Positions 46,801 to 55,093 of a DNA stretch of 64,000 nt are shown piece by piece (the stretch's first letter is position 1; each line of letters begins with the position of its first letter). A program made the position numbers and the translations under genes. Location of the stretch: positions 86,446 through 150,445 of the forward strand of contig CALMAH010000036.1 of assembly GCA_937859595.1 (NCBI GenBank), given 5' to 3'. The notes under the pieces are model-generated. The model did no database searches. It was not told the DNA's origin and saw only the letters and a program-made list of their open reading frames with translations. The stretch comes from an uncultured Acidobacteriota bacterium (GTDB lineage Bacteria; Acidobacteriota; Blastocatellia; Pyrinomonadales; Pyrinomonadaceae).

Positions 46801-49800
46801 TTCGATGGTTTCACGGTCAAATTATGATCTCCAGGGCATGCGACAGGGAGAACCCGATCAGGAGAATCTGGTCCGGAACACCTCTGCTGAGAATTACAAC
46901 TCGATGATCCGAGGCGACTTTGTCCCCGGCTCATTCAGAGAAGAACTTCGGCAGAACGACGAGAAGAAGAAAGACGAGCTGCTTGCGGCGCAGGCGGTCA
47001 CATTGAGCGCCGAACTGATCCCGTTCAGTATCCGAACGGCGTCTCCCGGAACGGCCGGTAACGGCGGATACTCCATGATCGCGGTACGCGGTGCAAAGTT
47101 TCAGGAAGGCGCGACGCTAAAGCTTGTAGGAACCGAGGGCGAGATCGTACCGGTGCAGAATTATTTCTTCAATCCGACCGATGCGGCAGCTCTTTTCGAT
47201 CTTCGCGGAGTTGCTCCGGGTAACTACCAGCTTATCCTTACTAATCCTGATTCGCAGTCTGCGGTCTGGCCGGAGGACTTCGTGATAACCCAGGGCGGTG
47301 GGGAACGCCTAAGGACCGAGATCTCCGGGCCGACAGAGGTGCGTGGTAATTTCTTTACACGCTATACCATCGCCGCTTCAAACGAAGGGCAGAACGACGC
47401 CATCGCAGTCCCAATTATCGTTATTCTTTCCGAGACAGCAAGAAACTACCAGCTCTCAACCGCGAACTATCTTGGCTTTACAGAGGTGGAGGGCGTTGCC
47501 TCCCTCAATACGGTACATTTCGACGTGGACGGAAAGCGTATTCTCGCACTTTTTGCCCCGATAATCCGAGCCGGTGAGAGCGTCAATATCGGTATCGACA
47601 TCGCGTTCTCCAATCGCGGTACGATAACCGCTGAGGCCCTCTCGCCTATCTTTAACCGCGAGCTTTCGGATCTGGAGGACGAACTGAACCTCACCGTCCC
47701 TTCGGGGTCCGACGTTGCCAAATGTTGGGCTAATCTCGTTTTCAATGCTCTGCTCACAGCGTTGGGTGAGATCTTTCCGATCAAATGCGCTTCGGGAATA
47801 GCCAGAATCTTAGCTAAAGACGTGACCAGCGATACGGTCTCGAATGTGGCCGGCGGAGTACGTACAGGGAACTTTGGAGCCTTTGACACCCTAGTGGGAA
47901 TCATATTCAAAGCGGGTCGCGCCATCGAAGACTGCTTTTTAGATGGAGTGAGGTACATCCCGCCTCTAAAGATCATCTCAATTGTGTGGGACATCTACCA
48001 ACTCCTAAAGCTGACAAAGGAGTGTATAGACAAGACTGCTGCGTATACCGTAAACGTCCATACGAATTTGCCGAACGATCCCAACGACAAGGTCGGCCCG
48101 CTGGGTTTCGGCCCCGAGAAATGGGTGCCGCAGAAGGTCCCGCTGGAATATCGCATAAATTTTGAGAATGTTTCAACTGCGACAGCTCACGCCCATCGTG
48201 TCTTGATAGTGGATGACCTCCCGCCCACTCTCGACCCTAGAACCGTTCGCCTGAAGGAGATCGGATTCAAGCAATATCGTTTCGAGGTACCGCCAAACCG
48301 CGCGTTCTATCAGGCTCGCGTCCAACTTGGTGAAGATCTTGACAATATACAGGCCGATATTTCCGCCGGTCTCAACATAATGACAGGCAGGATAACCTGG
48401 ACCATCACGGCCATCGACCCCGCGACGGGTGAGGAACCGGTCAGCCCATTTGTCGGCGTGCTCCCGCCTAACAATGAGGATCGCGACGGCGAAGGGTATG
48501 TGATCTTTACCGTCCAGCCGAAGGCCGACCGGCCGACACGTACCGATCTCGCGAACTTTGCGACTATCTATTTCGACGACAACGAAGCGATCGTCACGAA
48601 TGTGACCTCCAATCTACTGGACGCGGACTTACCCGAAAGCGAGGTTGCCCCACTGCCCGCTACGTCCGAAACGCCGTCATTCAACGTCTCATGGGGCGGA
48701 AGTGACGACTCTAATGGATCCGGCCTGAACAAGGTTGACATATACTTTTCAGAAAATGGCGGGCCGTATGGATTATTTACCAGCAGCACAGGCCCGGGTT
48801 CGGCCGTTTTCACCGGAAACTGGGGCCGTACCTACCGGTTCTACTCTGTTGCAACAGACAATGCCGGAAATGTCGAGGAGTTGCCGGAGACGCCGGATGC
48901 GACCATTACAGTGCTTGGCGGAGCCTTTGAGGGAGATGTTGCTCCCAGGCCGGGTGGAGACAACGACGGCTCGGTGACCGTTGCAGATCTGACGCAGATC
49001 AGACGGTTTGTCGCGGAACTCGACACCGACCTTACGCTGAACGAGTTCCAGCGGGCCGATACGGCGCCACTAAATACTTTTGGTGACGGTATATTGTCCG
49101 TCAGCGACGTCGTCCAGGCACGCAGATATGCTGCGGGGCTTGACTCGGTGAATTTCGCAGCCGGCCCGAACGAGGCGGTCGATCCGGGCCTGGTAGTAAG
49201 GACGATCGACGGCAAACATAGCGACCTGATGCCAAGGGAGATCAGGCCCGTGGCCGTATCTCGGGTTGGTGATCGGGTAACGATAGCAGTTGACCTGGAG
49301 GCCCAGGGCGACGAGGTCGCAGTCGGGTTTACTCTGAACTTTGACCCGAACGTGATCGGCAACCCGACAAATATCACGCTTGGCCCGGGTGGTGTCGGCA
49401 TGTCGCTTACAGCGAATACCTCACAGGCGGCTCAGGGAAGGATCGGCATTGTGATGGACAAAGACCCGACCCAGCCGATACCCGTCGGCACACAGCGGCT
49501 TGTTACCATCGACTTCGACGTTGCGCCGTCAAATCCCTCGACTGCACTGATCGCTTTTGGCAATTCGCCTGTCAGACGCGAAGTGGTTAACGGGCTCGCA
49601 CAGACACTGAATACGACGTTCTCAGACACGGTCGTCTCACTCGTAGGCCCCACATCGGCGCCTGCGACGATCGCCGGACGCGTTACAACTACGAACGGTG
49701 GCGGTGTTCAAAACGTCGTTATAACGGTGACCAATGCCGCCGGAACATCGAGACGGGCAACGACGAACGCCTTCGGTTATTTCCGCTTGGAGGGGCTGGC

Positions 49801-49918
49801 GAGCGGACAGACTTATTCTGTCACCGCTTCGCGCCGTTCGTTCACATTTGATCCGCCCAGCCGTGTCGTGACTCTCGACGACGATATTGCCGATGTCGAT
49901 TTTCGGGTACTTAGATGA
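40805..49918 (+). CDS. Giant secreted multidomain protein (PD40, LamG, ten CARDB, dockerin, cohesin)
   Basis: 3037 residues, uninterrupted. Signal peptide about 16-40. PD40/TolB-like propeller repeats about 96-378 (ADSEPVFSPDGSKILFRTQR, PSLSPDGSKIVFMRDGYIW). LamG-like domain about 389-595. Ten CARDB repeats about 711-1949, each starting (L/V/R/T)PDLxVxNV and containing VxWTVxNxG. PPC-like and Ig-like parts to about 2300, a DUF11-like segment about 2412-2605, Fn3-like about 2612-2704, a dockerin with two Ca-binding loops about 2712-2789, a cohesin-like domain about 2804-2945 and a carboxypeptidase-regulatory domain at the end. Probably cell-surface adhesion or scaffolding. CAGGAGAT precedes ATG 40805. 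Confidence 0.93.
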   Translation: MRPPRSVRSKVAFRGKILTFLILAIAIIGGFGLAETAVSADLRSIASSVFRNVLTDRRNEPKKAALNENISGRFIFELDRTIQKLENIGSSNNVSHLTYLADSEPVFSPDGSKILFRTQRDSDFAPTNLGELWIMDPDGFNQRRLTFNSSQEGNYSFSRNGEKIAFEELFSGRIWVMNSDGTGLAEISDPDLESTDPSLSPDGSKIVFMRDGYIWISDSDGSDQQLFYDNGNAEHPFFSLTGDKIYWIESDTIRSADLDGSGIEIVVDGSGSNFDWFQDAVFSPNGEKLLFECERFNTRGICIARTDGSNTIDVIEENGEELEKPVWSPNGSQVAYIRTGANGHQRIWFANANGTNRFEAFDTGSPSRRIERLAWQPECQEGGGGGIEINTDGLVSWWRGENSAEDSFGNNDGNYDVAFFTPGRVGNAFYFNGEGGGNFVEIPDDDSLDVQDGDYTLAGWVNIQQEGREHYFFGKGACCTPYNFYVGVDEDNRPFLDVSHETGGARVAAFGHELDLYTWTHLALRREGNEFRLYKNGEHVVTHTEPQPISTNEAPFTIGKGDGMEPPELTAFGMADEIVLYGRALSQGEIQALVNMSGLRKVGSSECPPVEKSRISIGGPFLWPIAQGRSAEVNIKISQPAPAGGTTISLESALPSGLTVPATVTIPEFSTEATFEVTTHMWDPAVYFTVDITASEGSDTARTTAVLAPASPDLAASGLIAPATVNILQNFNADITVTNNGQVATGSYREDEIWISQDPVLFNDPSDTFVGLKFDNSGILAPGQSKIFTATNINIPSAAIPTDGTYYLFYRVGRNIPERYGNFQDNYAFVPIQVNRNLPDLIAENITVPAEIEPGVQFTINWDVRNAGSAETINPHRSDLYISYDDVIGNADDVLIAQRFSPAFAAGESASFSAQYTVSTLPVRPSSDALIYVVVDAAGQVFEDDPGGPAEMNNTASVPVRFEYRVPDLQVASVSPPAEVDSDTQFAVEWTTTNAGLRASGPMYERVYFSTDDQVGGDVQIGEFIYNNPIAPGDSVTRIQNVSIPTNAISATGDYFVYVQTDVYNQVNEGANEDNNITFAPVRVIRLLRPDLQVTNVTNPPTAFFDQEIQVQWTVSNNGTGPTNSPHWTDEVYLGVNPTMNGADRLTSGSNVSYLDVGESYIASATIKIPRGATGSFYIIARTDANNTVNEENENNNFSASPITINVPPLPDLRVSNVQAPAEGFGGAPILVSWTVTNHGDGAVPQNESTWRDAIYLSRDTVFDGSDRLIGWRVRNGSLAAGSSYTVTNFGVDLPGDAFGEYYVFVFTDQADQVYEFTNEGNNTDYDRVGDGSPMNVLGTPPDLIIPSPISAPSTIIAGQPISTTFSVQNQGAFDAVGTWREALFLSPDPTLEIQDDIFLGNVARSGLAAGQSYTAAINGTIPNCLEGSYFLIAKTDIFNNIFEFDPKGDGEGNNLSVPKPLSITSFTPDLTVTNVTVPPVVVNGAMPISWTVRNQGSGATVQTGWWDRVFLFHNGQLIILGSFQRVGPLAVDGEYTQDQVVYLPLYLQGEVAIFVDTDIQNAVPECGNEENNRGFAFTDAQSELPDLRINSVGAPGSAALGSTISVTWTGQNWGSSLAAASWADRVYLSSNQTLEWGDQLLGGQLFSQPLAQNAAYNGQANVTIPSVPVGSYYLLVVADAGDNIAEGINENNNVTAIPVTLTTPPVDLQVTNIAVDPTLYSGQFAEITWTVTNNGSQTTASGTWSDWLVLSRDSVFDPSDTVLAFQRRNGALGPGANYSDSRTLSLPPGLTGDYRILVITDRHNEVAESNEANNMTSAPVVLQLPPPAELNITNITPPATIALGESASISWTVQNSSVNPAAGTWQDAVYLSTDQIWDSGDIYIGRKERTGTLGAFATYTETLDTVIPPVEPGSYYVIVRTDSRNSVRESNETNNVATSVLQTSVTLQGLELGTPLLTTLTTGQERFYRILNVPVDETMLISLNGEEGSSNELYTREGSMVSRSNYDLQGMRQGEPDQENLVRNTSAENYNSMIRGDFVPGSFREELRQNDEKKKDELLAAQAVTLSAELIPFSIRTASPGTAGNGGYSMIAVRGAKFQEGATLKLVGTEGEIVPVQNYFFNPTDAAALFDLRGVAPGNYQLILTNPDSQSAVWPEDFVITQGGGERLRTEISGPTEVRGNFFTRYTIAASNEGQNDAIAVPIIVILSETARNYQLSTANYLGFTEVEGVASLNTVHFDVDGKRILALFAPIIRAGESVNIGIDIAFSNRGTITAEALSPIFNRELSDLEDELNLTVPSGSDVAKCWANLVFNALLTALGEIFPIKCASGIARILAKDVTSDTVSNVAGGVRTGNFGAFDTLVGIIFKAGRAIEDCFLDGVRYIPPLKIISIVWDIYQLLKLTKECIDKTAAYTVNVHTNLPNDPNDKVGPLGFGPEKWVPQKVPLEYRINFENVSTATAHAHRVLIVDDLPPTLDPRTVRLKEIGFKQYRFEVPPNRAFYQARVQLGEDLDNIQADISAGLNIMTGRITWTITAIDPATGEEPVSPFVGVLPPNNEDRDGEGYVIFTVQPKADRPTRTDLANFATIYFDDNEAIVTNVTSNLLDADLPESEVAPLPATSETPSFNVSWGGSDDSNGSGLNKVDIYFSENGGPYGLFTSSTGPGSAVFTGNWGRTYRFYSVATDNAGNVEELPETPDATITVLGGAFEGDVAPRPGGDNDGSVTVADLTQIRRFVAELDTDLTLNEFQRADTAPLNTFGDGILSVSDVVQARRYAAGLDSVNFAAGPNEAVDPGLVVRTIDGKHSDLMPREIRPVAVSRVGDRVTIAVDLEAQGDEVAVGFTLNFDPNVIGNPTNITLGPGGVGMSLTANTSQAAQGRIGIVMDKDPTQPIPVGTQRLVTIDFDVAPSNPSTALIAFGNSPVRREVVNGLAQTLNTTFSDTVVSLVGPTSAPATIAGRVTTTNGGGVQNVVITVTNAAGTSRRATTNAFGYFRLEGLASGQTYSVTASRRSFTFDPPSRVVTLDDDIADVDFRVLR

Positions 49919-50026
49919 TCCTTGGGGGGAGCCATCACCGAAATTCGACCCCTTGGGCCGCCGAACACTCTCCCGGCGGCCCCTTTTCTTTGCCAAGTGC
50001 TTCCCAGACATTTACCATTGAGTTTT

Positions 50027-51133
50027 ATGCTCAAGCGGTACATGCACAAACGGGAACGCCACTTCGCGATGTTGAACGACAATCGCGTAGTACGCCCATT
50101 TGAATGGGGTACGGAATTCCTTGTGAGCGGCGGATTAGAGCCGCATCAGCAGGAGACGCACAACACGCGCTCGCCAAAGGAGACCCTTTCCGCCTTTAGT
50201 AAGCAGGCAGTTGCAAACAGCGATGAATATTACGCGGCGCCTACGGATATCGAGTTCCGTCTGGAACCTAGGCTATATCCCTCTGCTGCGTCGATAAATG
50301 CTGCCGACTTGACGGAGCCGGTAGAGCAGATCGAGATCCCGGTGCTGACCTGGCCCAGCGCGGTCATCACCCCTTCGGTCGAGAACAACACCGCCTATGC
50401 CACCTACTTTCCGCACGAGAACAAGCGAGCGGCGGTAATTATTCTGCCGCATTGGAACGCGAAGGCGGGCACATATTTCGACCTTGCAAAGTTCCTCAAT
50501 AGGGTCGGGCTTTCAACTCTGCGGTTGACGCTGCCCTATCACGAAGAGCGAATGCCGCCGGAACTTGAGCGCGCGGACCACCTTGTTGCGCCCAACGTGG
50601 GGCGTTCGCTGCAGTCCATTCGCCAGTCCGTGGCCGATACCCGCGCGGCTGTGCTCTGGCTAAAAGATCAGGGCTACGAAAAGATCGGTATTGTCGGAAC
50701 AAGCATAGGCTCTTGCGTTGCCTTTCTGGCATTCGTCCATGACCGCAATATCGACGCCGCTGTCTTCAATCACGTTTCGGGCTATATGGCGGACGTGGTC
50801 TGGCACGGACTTTCGACCTATCACGTCCGCAGCAGCTTTGACGACAATATAACGCTTGACGAACTGCGCGAATACTGGATGCCCGTCTCGCCGATGGCCT
50901 ATATGGGAAAGCTCGCCGCACAACCCTGGCGCCCGCAGCGTTACATTTACACGCTTTACGACCTTAGCTTCCCTGTCGAACTCTCGCGAGACGTGATGCG
51001 CGAGCTCCGCCGTCACAAAATAAAACATAGCAAAGCCGCCATTCCCTGCGGCCACTATACGCTCGGCGAAAAACCCTGGGTGTATCTGGACGGATACAAG
51101 ATCATCCGCTATCTGCATAAACACCTCAAATAG
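50027..51133 (+). CDS. Alpha/beta hydrolase (ABHD18-like)
   Basis: 368 residues from ATG 50027, chosen because the protein begins MLKRYMHKRERHFAMLNDNR there and the upstream 35 codons look like non-coding leader. Core features: AAVIILPHWNAKAGTYFDLA, RVGLSTLRLTLPYHEERMPP, the nucleophile elbow IGIVGTSIGSCVAFLAF (GTSIG), and a C-terminal HYTLGEKPWVY with the candidate catalytic His. Cytosolic; no signal peptide. The family hydrolyses esters or similar bonds, but the substrate is unknown. It is separated from the giant protein gene by about 110 bases. Confidence 0.85.
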   Translation: MLKRYMHKRERHFAMLNDNRVVRPFEWGTEFLVSGGLEPHQQETHNTRSPKETLSAFSKQAVANSDEYYAAPTDIEFRLEPRLYPSAASINAADLTEPVEQIEIPVLTWPSAVITPSVENNTAYATYFPHENKRAAVIILPHWNAKAGTYFDLAKFLNRVGLSTLRLTLPYHEERMPPELERADHLVAPNVGRSLQSIRQSVADTRAAVLWLKDQGYEKIGIVGTSIGSCVAFLAFVHDRNIDAAVFNHVSGYMADVVWHGLSTYHVRSSFDDNITLDELREYWMPVSPMAYMGKLAAQPWRPQRYIYTLYDLSFPVELSRDVMRELRRHKIKHSKAAIPCGHYTLGEKPWVYLDGYKIIRYLHKHLK

Positions 51134-51242
51134 CATCGCGACCGGGCATTCTGCCGATGGCGGCCAGCCTCAAACCCGCGTCGTGTATCTCTGACGAATC
51201 AAGGGCGAAGAACCAATTCGGGATCTCTCCCATCAAACGCAT
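51126..51242 (-). CDS. Possible small ORF, 38 residues (weak call)
   Basis: A short minus-strand frame from ATG 51242 reading MRLMGEIPNWFFALDSSEIH and then DAGLRLAAIGRMPGRDAI. It is protein-like for its length, with a stop at 51126 just inside the end of the hydrolase gene. No ribosome-binding site and no recognised family. It may be a gene remnant in the 157-base gap between the hydrolase and the sigma factor, or chance. Confidence 0.25.
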   Translation of the reverse strand: MRLMGEIPNWFFALDSSEIHDAGLRLAAIGRMPGRDAI

Positions 51243-51290
51243 ACGTTCCGCGATTCATCAAATCAGTGCTAAAATTCTGGACGTTCGCCA

Positions 51291-52250
51291 ATGACGTTAC
51301 TGCCTGCAAATCTTTCTGACCTGGTAAGCGAATCGGCCGCTCGGCTCGTGTCCCGGGCGGACAACGCTCGCGGACTGCTTGCCGGAGACATTGCTGAAAG
51401 AGTCACCAAGGCTGTCCAAAAGTATCTTTTGTCGGCTGAACCGGATGCCGACAGGAACGCGATTCGGGAATTTATAGACGAAATGCGGGCAGACGACCTG
51501 TGTCTGATAATTGCCTGCGAACGGGGTAACGAAAAGGCGTGGGAAGATCTGGTTGCAAATTTTGATGCGACGGTAAAGTCGGCGGCGCGAAAGATGACCT
51601 CCAATGCCGAAGATGCTGAAGACCTCGCAGGCTCGATCTGGGCAGAGCTTTATGGCCTCAGGCAGGACGCCGAGGGAAATAAAAAGAGCAAGCTGGCCTA
51701 TTATTCCGGCCGTGGCTCGCTGGCCGGGTGGCTCCGGGCAGTGGTCTCGCAGCTTGCGGTAGATGAACATCGCAAACAGTCGCGGATGGTCCAGATAGAA
51801 GAAGACCGGGAATTTGAAAATCTGGCTGCTGAATCGTCGATCTCCAACAATGGCATGGTCACACATGCCGAAACTCCCGAAGATCTGCTAACACGGGATG
51901 AAACTGCCGCTGACATTTTCGAGGCTCTCCGAGATGCGTTCGTTGGTTTGGAGGCCGAAGACCGTCTGATCCTGAAGCTCTATTATTTCAACGGCTTGAA
52001 ACTAAAGGACATTGCCGCGACTTTCGGTTACCACGAGGCGACAGCCAGCCGCAGGCTATCGAGAATTCAGGCCGATATCCGAAAGAAGGTCGAAAGATCT
52101 CTCAGAGACGAGCACGGATGGACAGACAGCGAGGTAAAACGCCACTTGGCCGCCGCCGCTCAAAAGCTTGGGATGTCGCTTGAAAAAATGCTTGCCGCTC
52201 TTATGTTTATGGCGATTTTGCAAGAGATGTGGTCTGTGAGCGTTCTCTAA
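51291..52250 (+). CDS. ECF-like RNA polymerase sigma factor with N-terminal extension
   Basis: 319 residues. An N-terminal region of about 85 residues precedes the sigma-70 region 2 (CERGNEKAWEDLVANFDATV, KSAARKMTSNAEDAEDLAGS, IWAELYGL) and the linker LAYYSGRGSLAGWLRAVVSQ, LAVDEHRKQSR. Region 4 is LEAEDRLILKLYYFNGLKLK, DIAATFGYHEATASRRLSRI. The C-terminus has an added hydrophobic helix (MLAALMFMAILQEMW). The zinc-finger anti-sigma gene follows by 28 bases, so this is a sigma/anti-sigma pair. ATG 51291. Confidence 0.92.
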   Translation: MTLLPANLSDLVSESAARLVSRADNARGLLAGDIAERVTKAVQKYLLSAEPDADRNAIREFIDEMRADDLCLIIACERGNEKAWEDLVANFDATVKSAARKMTSNAEDAEDLAGSIWAELYGLRQDAEGNKKSKLAYYSGRGSLAGWLRAVVSQLAVDEHRKQSRMVQIEEDREFENLAAESSISNNGMVTHAETPEDLLTRDETAADIFEALRDAFVGLEAEDRLILKLYYFNGLKLKDIAATFGYHEATASRRLSRIQADIRKKVERSLRDEHGWTDSEVKRHLAAAAQKLGMSLEKMLAALMFMAILQEMWSVSVL

Positions 52251-52278
52251 TTAGACCGGCGGGGCCGGGTATAAAACG

Positions 52279-53358
52279 ATGGAAACGGGTTTCGACAAGG
52301 AAATAGATGCTCTGCTTCGAGACCGCGGGTTACGAACGATAACTACCGCGGAGCGCTCGATCGCGAGCGAACATCTCGATGCAGACGCACTCTCAGGTTT
52401 TGCGGAGAACGCTTTGCCTGTCAATACCCGCGCGGTGTATGTCAGCCATTTGGCCGACTGCGACGATTGCCGTGCGGTCCTTTCGAACATTATCACGATG
52501 CAGGAACCGACTGCCGTGAATGAGGCCTTTGCCGCGCAGGTGATCGAGTTTGCACCCGTGCCATGGTATCGAAGACTTCTTCGGGGGCCGAACCTGGCTT
52601 ACGTCATGGGCGGGCTCGTTCTTATATTTGGGGGGCTTATCACGGTCTCGATTTTGCAGAACTCAGCTACTGAGTCCGATTCGGCAATTTCCCAGGCAAG
52701 AGAGATGCAGCAGCCGGTCCGCGGCCCGATGATGGAAGATACTGACACTTTTGCCTCGAATGCAGCGTCTTCCGAGGGCGTGGCCGCGAACGCCGCCTCG
52801 AACGCAAATACCGTAATTCCAAAGCCAATGGAGAACGACGTGGCGCGTTCGCCGGCCAATGTTTTATCCGAGCGAAGGGATGAAAGCGAATCGGCTCGTG
52901 AGCTCTCGGCGATGCGTCCAAGCGCGACACCGGCTCCTCCCGCCGGCGATTTCCGGGAAGGGACTAATTTAGCAGACGTGGCTGCGGCGAGAGATGCTGA
53001 GGTGGACGACCTGGTAGCCCGCCAGCAGCAGGCTCCGGTCGCAGGTGCCCCGCCCGCGACACAGGCCGGCCCAAGCCGTAACATTCAGCGTGACAATCGC
53101 GCTCTCGAAGAAAGAGCCCGGGCGGTCCGGCCCGCGGCAAAATCATCGGAAGCCACGACACGCGTGGTCGGCGACAAGAACTTCGAACTACGAGACGGTG
53201 TATGGTTCGACTCTGCCTACAAGGGCGAGGCGACGGTCGATGTCCGCCGCGGCTCCGAAGAGTATCGAAAGCTTGACTCGGGTCTACGTCTGATCGCACA
53301 GCGTTTCCGCGAACCGGTAGTAACGGTCTGGAACGGTAAGGCTTACCGGATCGAGTAG
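52279..53358 (+). CDS. Anti-sigma factor with zf-HC2-like domain and membrane anchor
   Basis: 359 residues. An N-terminal zinc-binding part (His57, Cys61, Cys64 in SHLADCDDCRAVL, with His32 upstream) typical of ZAS anti-sigma factors, one transmembrane helix at about 107-126 (LAYVMGGLVLIFGGLITVS), and a long Ala/Ser/Pro-rich extracytoplasmic part ending in a short conserved KNFELRDGVWFDSAYKGEAT and FREPVVTVWNGKAYRIE. It would hold the upstream sigma factor inactive until a signal arrives. Its stop and that of the convergent TPR gene are 3 bases apart. Confidence 0.85.
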   Translation: METGFDKEIDALLRDRGLRTITTAERSIASEHLDADALSGFAENALPVNTRAVYVSHLADCDDCRAVLSNIITMQEPTAVNEAFAAQVIEFAPVPWYRRLLRGPNLAYVMGGLVLIFGGLITVSILQNSATESDSAISQAREMQQPVRGPMMEDTDTFASNAASSEGVAANAASNANTVIPKPMENDVARSPANVLSERRDESESARELSAMRPSATPAPPAGDFREGTNLADVAAARDAEVDDLVARQQQAPVAGAPPATQAGPSRNIQRDNRALEERARAVRPAAKSSEATTRVVGDKNFELRDGVWFDSAYKGEATVDVRRGSEEYRKLDSGLRLIAQRFREPVVTVWNGKAYRIE

Positions 53359-53361
53359 CGC

Positions 53362-55017
53362 CTACTTTCTGTATAGTTTCTCAACTTCCAATTTTGTATC
53401 GGCACCTGTCCAGGCGCGGGCAAACTCGCGTTCGACGAGCATTGCCGAGTCCGACTTTCCTTGTTTACGGAGCGCTTCGGCAAGTCCGAAAAGTGCCCTT
53501 CCGCAGCGGGGGCTGCGCGCTATCTCGTCGCGATAGGTCTTCTCGGCCTCGGCGAATTGGCCGTCACGCAGCAGTGCTCGGCCAAGCCATTCGCGAACCG
53601 GCAGGTCCCAGTCTGGCGGCTCGGCGTAGTTGATCTTCTGTTCCGCAGCAAGAGCAGAGCGAAGCAGTTCGATCGCCCGAGCTCTATTGCCCCGCGACTC
53701 AGCGATAAGTCCGCTCAACATTGGGTCTGCGACCCCAAGCACCGCACTAACGGGATTCGTGAACAAGAAAGCTTCGGCGGGGATCTTGGCCCCGGTCTGA
53801 CGCATTGCAGCGAGCTCCATTTCCGCGTCGGCCGCACGCCCGGTTTCGGCGAATGCCGCACCGCGGGCAAAGTGCCAGTGGGCGAGTGTCGTAAGCATCT
53901 TGGCCGAGGGCCGCGGATATGCCAGAGCTTCGTCCCATCGATGGAAGCGGACATTGACGACGATCGGATACGGCATGAACATCTCTACCGCTGGAACATC
54001 CTCCACATTCGGCCCGGCGTTCGCTGCAAGCTCGTTGGCCGTTTTTATCGCTTCGGCATAGTTGCCGCTGCCTGCAAATGAAGCGGCAAGCATGTGGATG
54101 TTGTGGTTGTAATACATAAGCGGATAAGCTCCGCTTGCCCCGCTTCGCTCGATGTAGATTCGGTCGGCAATTATTGCCGCCTGGTTGCTCTTTATCGATT
54201 CTTCATAGTCACCGGTTCTAAGGTAGATATGCGACGGCATATGCACCAGATGGCCTGCGTTCGGTGCCAGCGTTCGTAGCCGGTTCGCCGCGGCTATGCC
54301 AAGTTCCGGTGTCGGACTGGCCTCGACCGCGTGGATATAGTAATGATTTGCTCCGGTGTGGTTCGGATTTCGCCGCATTACGCCCTCTAGTACGGCAATG
54401 ATCTCCAGAGTTCCCGGAGCCGGCTTTCCGTCCAGCGTCCAAAGCTGCCAAGGCCTAAGGTTCATCATGCTTTCGGCGTAAAGCGTGGCGGCGTCCAGAT
54501 CGTCCGGATAATTCTTTACAAGTTCCGCCATTGCTGCCTTGTAATCGGCGGCCAGCTTCGCCGGATCGGCTTTCGGGTCCGCGGAATAACGTTTTGAAAG
54601 AGCAGCGATATAAGCCTGTTCCACGGGGGTTGCTTTTGGAGCGAGGGCAATGGCTTTTTGCAGGTATTCATAGGCAGCTGCAAATCTCTCAGAATTAGCC
54701 GGGTCATTGTAGTTGGCACCCAGGCCCAGTGCGATTCCCCAGTAGGCCATCGCCAGGTCGGGGTCGAGCTCGGCTGCGTGTTTGAATGACGCGACGCCTT
54801 CGTCGTGATTGAACGCGTAAAGATATGCAAGGCCCTGGTTGAAATACTTCTGAGCCTCTGGATTTGTGGTCGAAACGGGGCGGTCAATATCGCCTAGCCC
54901 TTTGTCCAGCCAAACGGTCTTTTTTTTCTCATTCCTTTCGGCCGTCGGGGAAGGGCCATGTTGGTGTTGGGCATTCACAAACAAAACGGTTATCAAGATC
55001 AGAGCCAGAGATCTCAT
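53362..55017 (-). CDS. Secreted TPR-repeat protein, 551 residues
   Basis: Signal peptide (RSLALILITVLFVNAQ) followed by TPR units over the whole length: AQKYFNQGLAYLYAFNHDEG, VASFKHAAELDPDLAMAYWG, KALALAP-like AYEYLQKAIALAPKATPVEQ, EGVMRRNPNHTGANHYYIHA, YEESIKSNQAAIIADRIY, and near the end LGRALLRDGQFAEAEKTYRD. HYYIHAVEAS and HMPSHIYLRTGDYE are typical of acidobacterial exported TPR proteins. AGGAGG 8 bases before ATG 55017 decides the start; the frame is open to 55089. Function unknown. Divergent from the peptidase gene at 55094. Confidence 0.9.
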   Translation of the reverse strand: MRSLALILITVLFVNAQHQHGPSPTAERNEKKKTVWLDKGLGDIDRPVSTTNPEAQKYFNQGLAYLYAFNHDEGVASFKHAAELDPDLAMAYWGIALGLGANYNDPANSERFAAAYEYLQKAIALAPKATPVEQAYIAALSKRYSADPKADPAKLAADYKAAMAELVKNYPDDLDAATLYAESMMNLRPWQLWTLDGKPAPGTLEIIAVLEGVMRRNPNHTGANHYYIHAVEASPTPELGIAAANRLRTLAPNAGHLVHMPSHIYLRTGDYEESIKSNQAAIIADRIYIERSGASGAYPLMYYNHNIHMLAASFAGSGNYAEAIKTANELAANAGPNVEDVPAVEMFMPYPIVVNVRFHRWDEALAYPRPSAKMLTTLAHWHFARGAAFAETGRAADAEMELAAMRQTGAKIPAEAFLFTNPVSAVLGVADPMLSGLIAESRGNRARAIELLRSALAAEQKINYAEPPDWDLPVREWLGRALLRDGQFAEAEKTYRDEIARSPRCGRALFGLAEALRKQGKSDSAMLVEREFARAWTGADTKLEVEKLYRK

Positions 55018-55093
55018 GATGTTTCCTCCTTCAGCTGTAGTGTTTGCCGATTTGGCGCGTAATATATAGCATATTGAGGAGACAAACAAATCG

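Noticed and set aside
40805..49918. Cellulosome scaffoldin
   Set aside because: There is a single cohesin-like domain, no carbohydrate-binding or glycosidase modules, and CARDB/PD40/LamG content typical of surface proteins.
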